64,000 nt of DNA from Todiramphus chloris collaris (lineage: Eukaryota; Chordata; Aves; Coraciiformes; Alcedinidae), in the NCBI GenBank assembly GCA_025345505.1, contig JANVCC010000077.1, positions 6,801,669 through 6,865,668 on the forward strand, given 5' to 3'. The translations under genes were made by a program, and so were the position numbers. Positions within the stretch are counted from its first letter, which is position 1. Each line of letters begins with the position of its first letter. Below the pieces are notes generated by a model, which did not search any database, was not told where the DNA came from, and worked only from the letters and a program-made list of their open reading frames with translations. This document shows, in pieces, positions 62,101 through 64,000 of the stretch.

Positions 62101-63548
62101 ATATTTTGTGAAAACAGGGCTAATAACAACTTGGGCCATGGTTATAGACTGTTCTCTCAAACCTCCTTGAAAAGAAGCCCAGAATTTTTTTCCTGTGTCA
62201 TTTTCTATTTGTGCCATCCATGCTTCACAGCTGACTTCTTGTCCTTGCTGCTCTCTGGTGGAAACTCAGGGTCTCTCCAGGGCAAAGTGAGGTTTGAACT
62301 CCAGTGATGTTTGGGGTTGTAAACAGGTTGTGGACAGGCATGTGTCTTGCTCATTGACAGTGTCTGGATATGGGGGAGCTTAGAAGTGCTCCTGTGTTCA
62401 GCGCACAGCTCTGAAGATACTCCACTTTGCATTGCTCTGATATGCAGCCTGACATCATGTCATCCTTTTAAGCCTTATTAGGAATATTCTCCTCCAGATT
62501 AGAATATCTAGCAAAGTTGTTCTTCTTCCTCTTCTCTAGGTTAAACACAGAGGAGTTTGTCCTCTGTGTCGTGACAGGGTTGTGAACTTCCACCCTCTGC
62601 CATATTAATGTGATTTTCCAATCCCATTAGCCCTAGGTGATGTTTTTTTGATGTCTGGGACATGTGGTTGCTGTTATTTTTGCAGCATTTCTGATGGATG
62701 TGGATGCTAGCTATTAATACATTGTGGATGTGCCTGAACCTGCTGTTCTGCTTTGTGTTTGTTGCAGAAGCGAAAAGCCCCGTGAACCTGTGCAAACCCA
62801 ACCCATGCATGAACCAGGGCGTATGCATCCTTGGGCCTAGGAGCTACCGGTGTGAATGCCATGGCTGGGAAGGACCCCACTGTGAGAGCAGTAAGGATCA
62901 ATAAACAGCAACCACAGTGGATGTCACCCGTTCTGCCCAACCCCTCTGAACGGATTCCACAGCTCCACCTTGCCCTGGAGCAGAGATGCAGCTGTAACTC
63001 TTGGACAGATGTTTGGTGGCTGGGTCTTGGTGCTGATGTTGGTTCTGTCACATGGGAAGAGGAGAGGTTTGGGCTGCTGAAGGGAAGAACAGCTTCTCTC
63101 AAGAAGCAGTGCCCTATTTTACACACTGAGTTGTCTGTGAGGGGACCCCAAAAAGATCTAAATATTTTGGTAATCTCCTTCCACTCTGTTCTGCTCCTCT
63201 TTTCTCTTTGCACTACTGGAAGAAACAATCCCTGTGAGCATAGTAAGAAGTTATTGATTAAGTGTCTTTCCCCCCCCTAGTACTGTGCTCTTAACCTGAG
63301 CCCAGGAGTTCTGACGCCTGTCAGCTAAGGTCAAATGGGTGCTTGTTGGGCTGTAACGGACCAAGTGTGAGCTTATCACTTGGTCCTAAGATCTTACACA
63401 TCTGTGTTTCTGTTCCACAACAGGAGTTCTCCGGGGCGATTCTCCAAGATCCCTGGTCCTTCCTCCACGCTCCCATGTGAAGCAAAGTTTAAGCGGTGTG
63501 CATCACTTCTCCAGAGTCCCCAGGCACACCAAAAGGCATGTGGATTAG
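43587..63548 (+). CDS. VWA2: VWA2 (AMACO), with an in-frame premature TGA
   Basis: VWA2 is a secreted extracellular-matrix protein of basement membranes. Coding exons: 43587-43635, 44119-44193, 46749-46882, 48799-48908, 53182-53376, 53740-53870, 54532-54664, 56377-56432, 57269-57376, 58214-58795, 59113-59664, 62768-62890, 63424-63548. All are flanked by AG/GT and phases agree throughout (791 codons with the terminal TAG). Order: signal peptide, VWA1 (about 46-230), Cys-rich linker, EGF1 (295-330), VWA2 (331-524), VWA3 (525-708), EGF2 (709-749), tail (750-790). Codon 290 is TGA (56417-56419), so as sequenced the product would stop after 289 residues, keeping only VWA1 and part of the linker. 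The start ATG has a good context (CACCATGA). Whether this is a functional gene, a null allele or a sequence error cannot be told here. Confidence 0.9.
44763..45300 (-). mobile_element. CR1 LINE 3' part in VWA2 intron 3
   Basis: A long, well-preserved antisense CR1 copy: it opens with 'tcacagaatcacagagtg', continues 'ttggaagggacctc' and 'agtccaacccccctgctc', then the familiar 'cagcctgttccagagc', 'cccattaccccttgtcc' and 'gtgctggactccctccag', ending near 'ctcaccagcacagagtag'. It is 5'-truncated. It looks younger than the other copies because the consensus words are barely altered. Confidence 0.93.
45487..45590 (-). mobile_element. Second CR1 3'-end fragment in VWA2 intron 3
   Basis: The words 'catggaaccacaggatgg', 'cttggaaggcacct' and 'agatcgtctagttccacc' are a diverged CR1 3' end in the same antisense orientation, about 190 bases beyond the larger copy. 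Divergence differs from the neighbour, so this is an independent, older insertion and not a broken part of it. Confidence 0.75.
45920..45939 (+). repeat. Short (GAT)n microsatellite
   Basis: About five GAT units in VWA2 intron 3, a short distance after the CR1 copies. Confidence 0.85.
46749..53870 (+). CDS. VWA2: VWA2 exons encoding the first VWA domain
   Basis: Exons 46749-46882, 48799-48908, 53182-53376 and 53740-53870 encode residues 42-231. The metal-ion site is complete: DGSYS (56-60), the Thr of [10 protein letters not shown], and the Asp of IISDGKSQG. The fold's hallmark strands [20 protein letters not shown] and VVVFAVGI are clear. RNSS in GGRNSSVPE is an N-glycosylation site at a place where human has RNAS as I recall. 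The domain is intact and upstream of the premature stop. The 4.3-kb intron 48909-53181 shows no gene and no recognised repeat apart from none. Confidence 0.93.
48611..48644 (+). repeat. 17-bp perfect tandem duplication
   Basis: The unit TATAGATAATACTGATG occurs twice head to tail in VWA2 intron 4, about 150 bases upstream of the acceptor for the exon at 48799. Confidence 0.9.
54532..54664 (+). CDS. VWA2: VWA2 Cys-rich linker exon
   Basis: This exon encodes [20 protein letters not shown] through CPFYR, a Cys-rich segment between VWA1 and EGF1. Conserved words (HPCE.RTLE, CPFY) align with the human linker as I recall it, which supports the frame feeding into the next exon that holds the stop. 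Ends in phase 2 (AG|G). Confidence 0.88.
56377..56432 (+). CDS. VWA2: VWA2 short exon carrying an in-frame TGA
   Basis: This 56-base exon is flanked by a good acceptor (tttcag) and donor (GTAGGA) and reads [13 protein letters not shown], then TGA, then TVCP, joining in phase to DPCDSQPC in the next exon. In human the aligned word is CYRTTCPG, so the TGA sits where Arg is expected; CGA to TGA is a single CpG-type transition. Skipping the exon does not help: AG joined to ACCCC gives a stop within three codons. An alternative donor at GTGAAC (56416) also leads to a stop. I see no selenocysteine context. See the findings. Confidence 0.88.
57269..57376 (+). CDS. VWA2: VWA2 exon encoding EGF-like domain 1
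   Basis: Residues 295-330 hold six cysteines in EGF spacing ([22 protein letters not shown]). CDSQPC fits the O-glucose consensus CxSx(P/A)C and CQNGGTC fits the O-fucose consensus, so both modifications are predicted, as reported for the mammalian protein's EGF region. The domain is one phase-1 exon. Confidence 0.92.
58214..58795 (+). CDS. VWA2: VWA2 exon encoding the second VWA domain
   Basis: A single 582-base exon (residues 331-524) encodes a whole VWA domain: [46 protein letters not shown] and FLIGVGS. The metal-site motif is DSSAG, lacking the last Ser of DxSxS; human shows the same, so this is a family trait. The domain is fully open although it lies beyond the premature stop. Confidence 0.93.
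59113..59664 (+). CDS. VWA2: VWA2 exon encoding the third VWA domain
   Basis: A single 552-base exon (residues 525-708) encodes [55 protein letters not shown] and [12 protein letters not shown]. The metal-ion motif is DASSG where human has DTSAS as I recall, so the third Ser is replaced, and the later Asp is absent ([10 protein letters not shown]) as in human. Metal binding is doubtful. The reading frame is uninterrupted. Confidence 0.92.
59665..62767 (+). other. VWA2: VWA2 intron between VWA3 and EGF2 exons
   Basis: A 3.1-kb intron. It contains only short open frames without domains and no recognised transposon. Several plus-strand frames near 61.3-61.7 kb were inspected and show no splice support. 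Confidence 0.7.
62768..62890 (+). CDS. VWA2: VWA2 exon encoding EGF-like domain 2
   Basis: Residues 709-749 hold [20 protein letters not shown] and [14 protein letters not shown]. All six cysteines are present, but the usual CxCxxGW spacing is CxCxGW, one residue shorter than in human (CKCRDGW), and the residue before Cys3 is Val, so the O-fucose consensus (S/T before Cys3) is lost. Reading past the donor gives SSKDQ and a TAA (62900-62902), a possible alternative C-terminus if the intron is retained. Confidence 0.9.
63424..63548 (+). CDS. VWA2: VWA2 terminal exon, basic tail with RGDSP
   Basis: A good acceptor (tttctgttccacaacag) opens this exon; the split codon gives Arg and then [16 protein letters not shown], ending at TAG 63546-63548 after 41 residues rich in Arg, His, Lys and Ser. 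The start aligns with the human ending (ENRFLRRP as I recall), but the bird tail is about 35 residues longer. It contains RGDSP (63432-63446), the classical integrin-binding sequence. No further domain is recognised. Confidence 0.75.
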
Positions 63549-64000
63549 AGATGCTGACACAGACGTGCCAAGTGCTCCAGTTCTCTGACTGGGAGCCCTT
63601 GCTGCCACTTGTAGACGCAGTCCAGAGAGCCACCCCTGTCCTTTGCAGTGACTGAGTTGCTCCAGCACAGGGACAGTGCTGAGGCCATCCCCAGTTCCTG
63701 TATTGCACAAACTGGGCTTCCCAGTGCACTCTTTCTTTTTCAGTCGAAGTAAATATTTGTGTTTAACTATTTATTATTGGCATTTTGCATTTCCCCATCC
63801 AGATTCTAGTGCCGTGTGATTTTATGTTGTTTTTTAACAGACTTCTTGAGAGATCTTTGATGTAGTCTGAAAATATGTAGAAGTCTGAGCAATTCTGGAG
63901 CTCCTGCTGAAGAGGGACAATGCAGGTTATTCACTGGCAGCCAGGTGCTGGAGTGAATGGCTTGTTACAGGCAGGAAGACAAAGAAGAGCAAGAGGAAGG
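63549..64000 (+). other. VWA2: VWA2 3' UTR, running off the window
   Basis: Non-coding sequence after the VWA2 stop. I see no AATAAA or ATTAAA before position 64000, so the polyadenylation site probably lies beyond the window. Confidence 0.6.

Noticed and set aside
62891..62902. TAA shortly after EGF2 as the main VWA2 stop
   Set aside because: A consensus donor (GTAAGG) sits at the boundary, and the exon at 63424 continues in phase with words like the human ending; kept only as a possible retained-intron isoform.
1..64000. CRISPR arrays, tRNA or rRNA genes, bacterial operons, intact endogenous retroviruses
   Set aside because: None seen by eye: no spaced direct repeats, no cloverleaf with conserved arms, no gag/pol-type frames.

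Overview
The window is nuclear DNA from a bird. Split genes with GT-AG introns, CpG-island promoters, and several antisense-oriented copies of the avian/reptilian LINE CR1 (3' ends reading as the reverse complement of the usual 'ATTCTATGATTCTATG'-type tail) point to an avian genome; the species cannot be fixed from the sequence. The gene order, a presumed CCDC186 head on the minus strand, then TDRD1 and VWA2 on the plus strand, matches the order I know from human 10q25, so this is a conserved syntenic block. There are no prokaryotic features, CRISPR arrays or tRNA/rRNA genes that I can see.

Layout. 1-7236: AT-rich, no coding exon found, presumed first intron of CCDC186 (minus strand). About 6.8-7.8 kb: CpG island with a YY1-type site and a minus-strand splice donor, the presumed CCDC186 promoter and non-coding exon 1. 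7.8-12.0 kb: intergenic. 12.03-12.45 kb: a CR1 copy that runs straight into the GC-rich TDRD1 promoter. 12.6-35.86 kb: TDRD1, whose coding exons I could chain from an ATG at 14726 to a TAA at 35189-35191 (23 coding exons, 1,056 codons, all junctions in phase). 35.9-37.3 kb: short intergenic gap. 37.3-37.9 kb: second-gene CpG island. 43.59-63.55 kb: VWA2 (AMACO), 13 coding exons in consistent phase (791 codons including the terminal stop), with its 3' UTR running off the window.

TDRD1 is a germline piRNA-pathway scaffold: a MYND zinc finger followed by four extended Tudor domains that bind dimethyl-arginine tails of PIWI proteins. Tudor domains 2, 3 and 4 are each built from the same four-exon, phase-1 cassette, which is a clear record of internal duplication. 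VWA2 encodes a secreted, basement-membrane-associated protein: signal peptide, VWA1, Cys-rich linker, EGF1, VWA2, VWA3, EGF2, C-terminal tail.

The most notable observation is that VWA2 carries an in-frame TGA at 56417-56419 in coding exon 8 (gene exon 9), where the human protein as I recall it has Arg; every exon on both sides is otherwise open and in phase. The second EGF domain is also one residue short and lacks the usual O-fucose Ser/Thr, and the C-terminal tail carries an RGDSP integrin-type motif. I did not find an undescribed system; the points above, the CR1 at the TDRD1 promoter and a few small repeats are what merit a second look.
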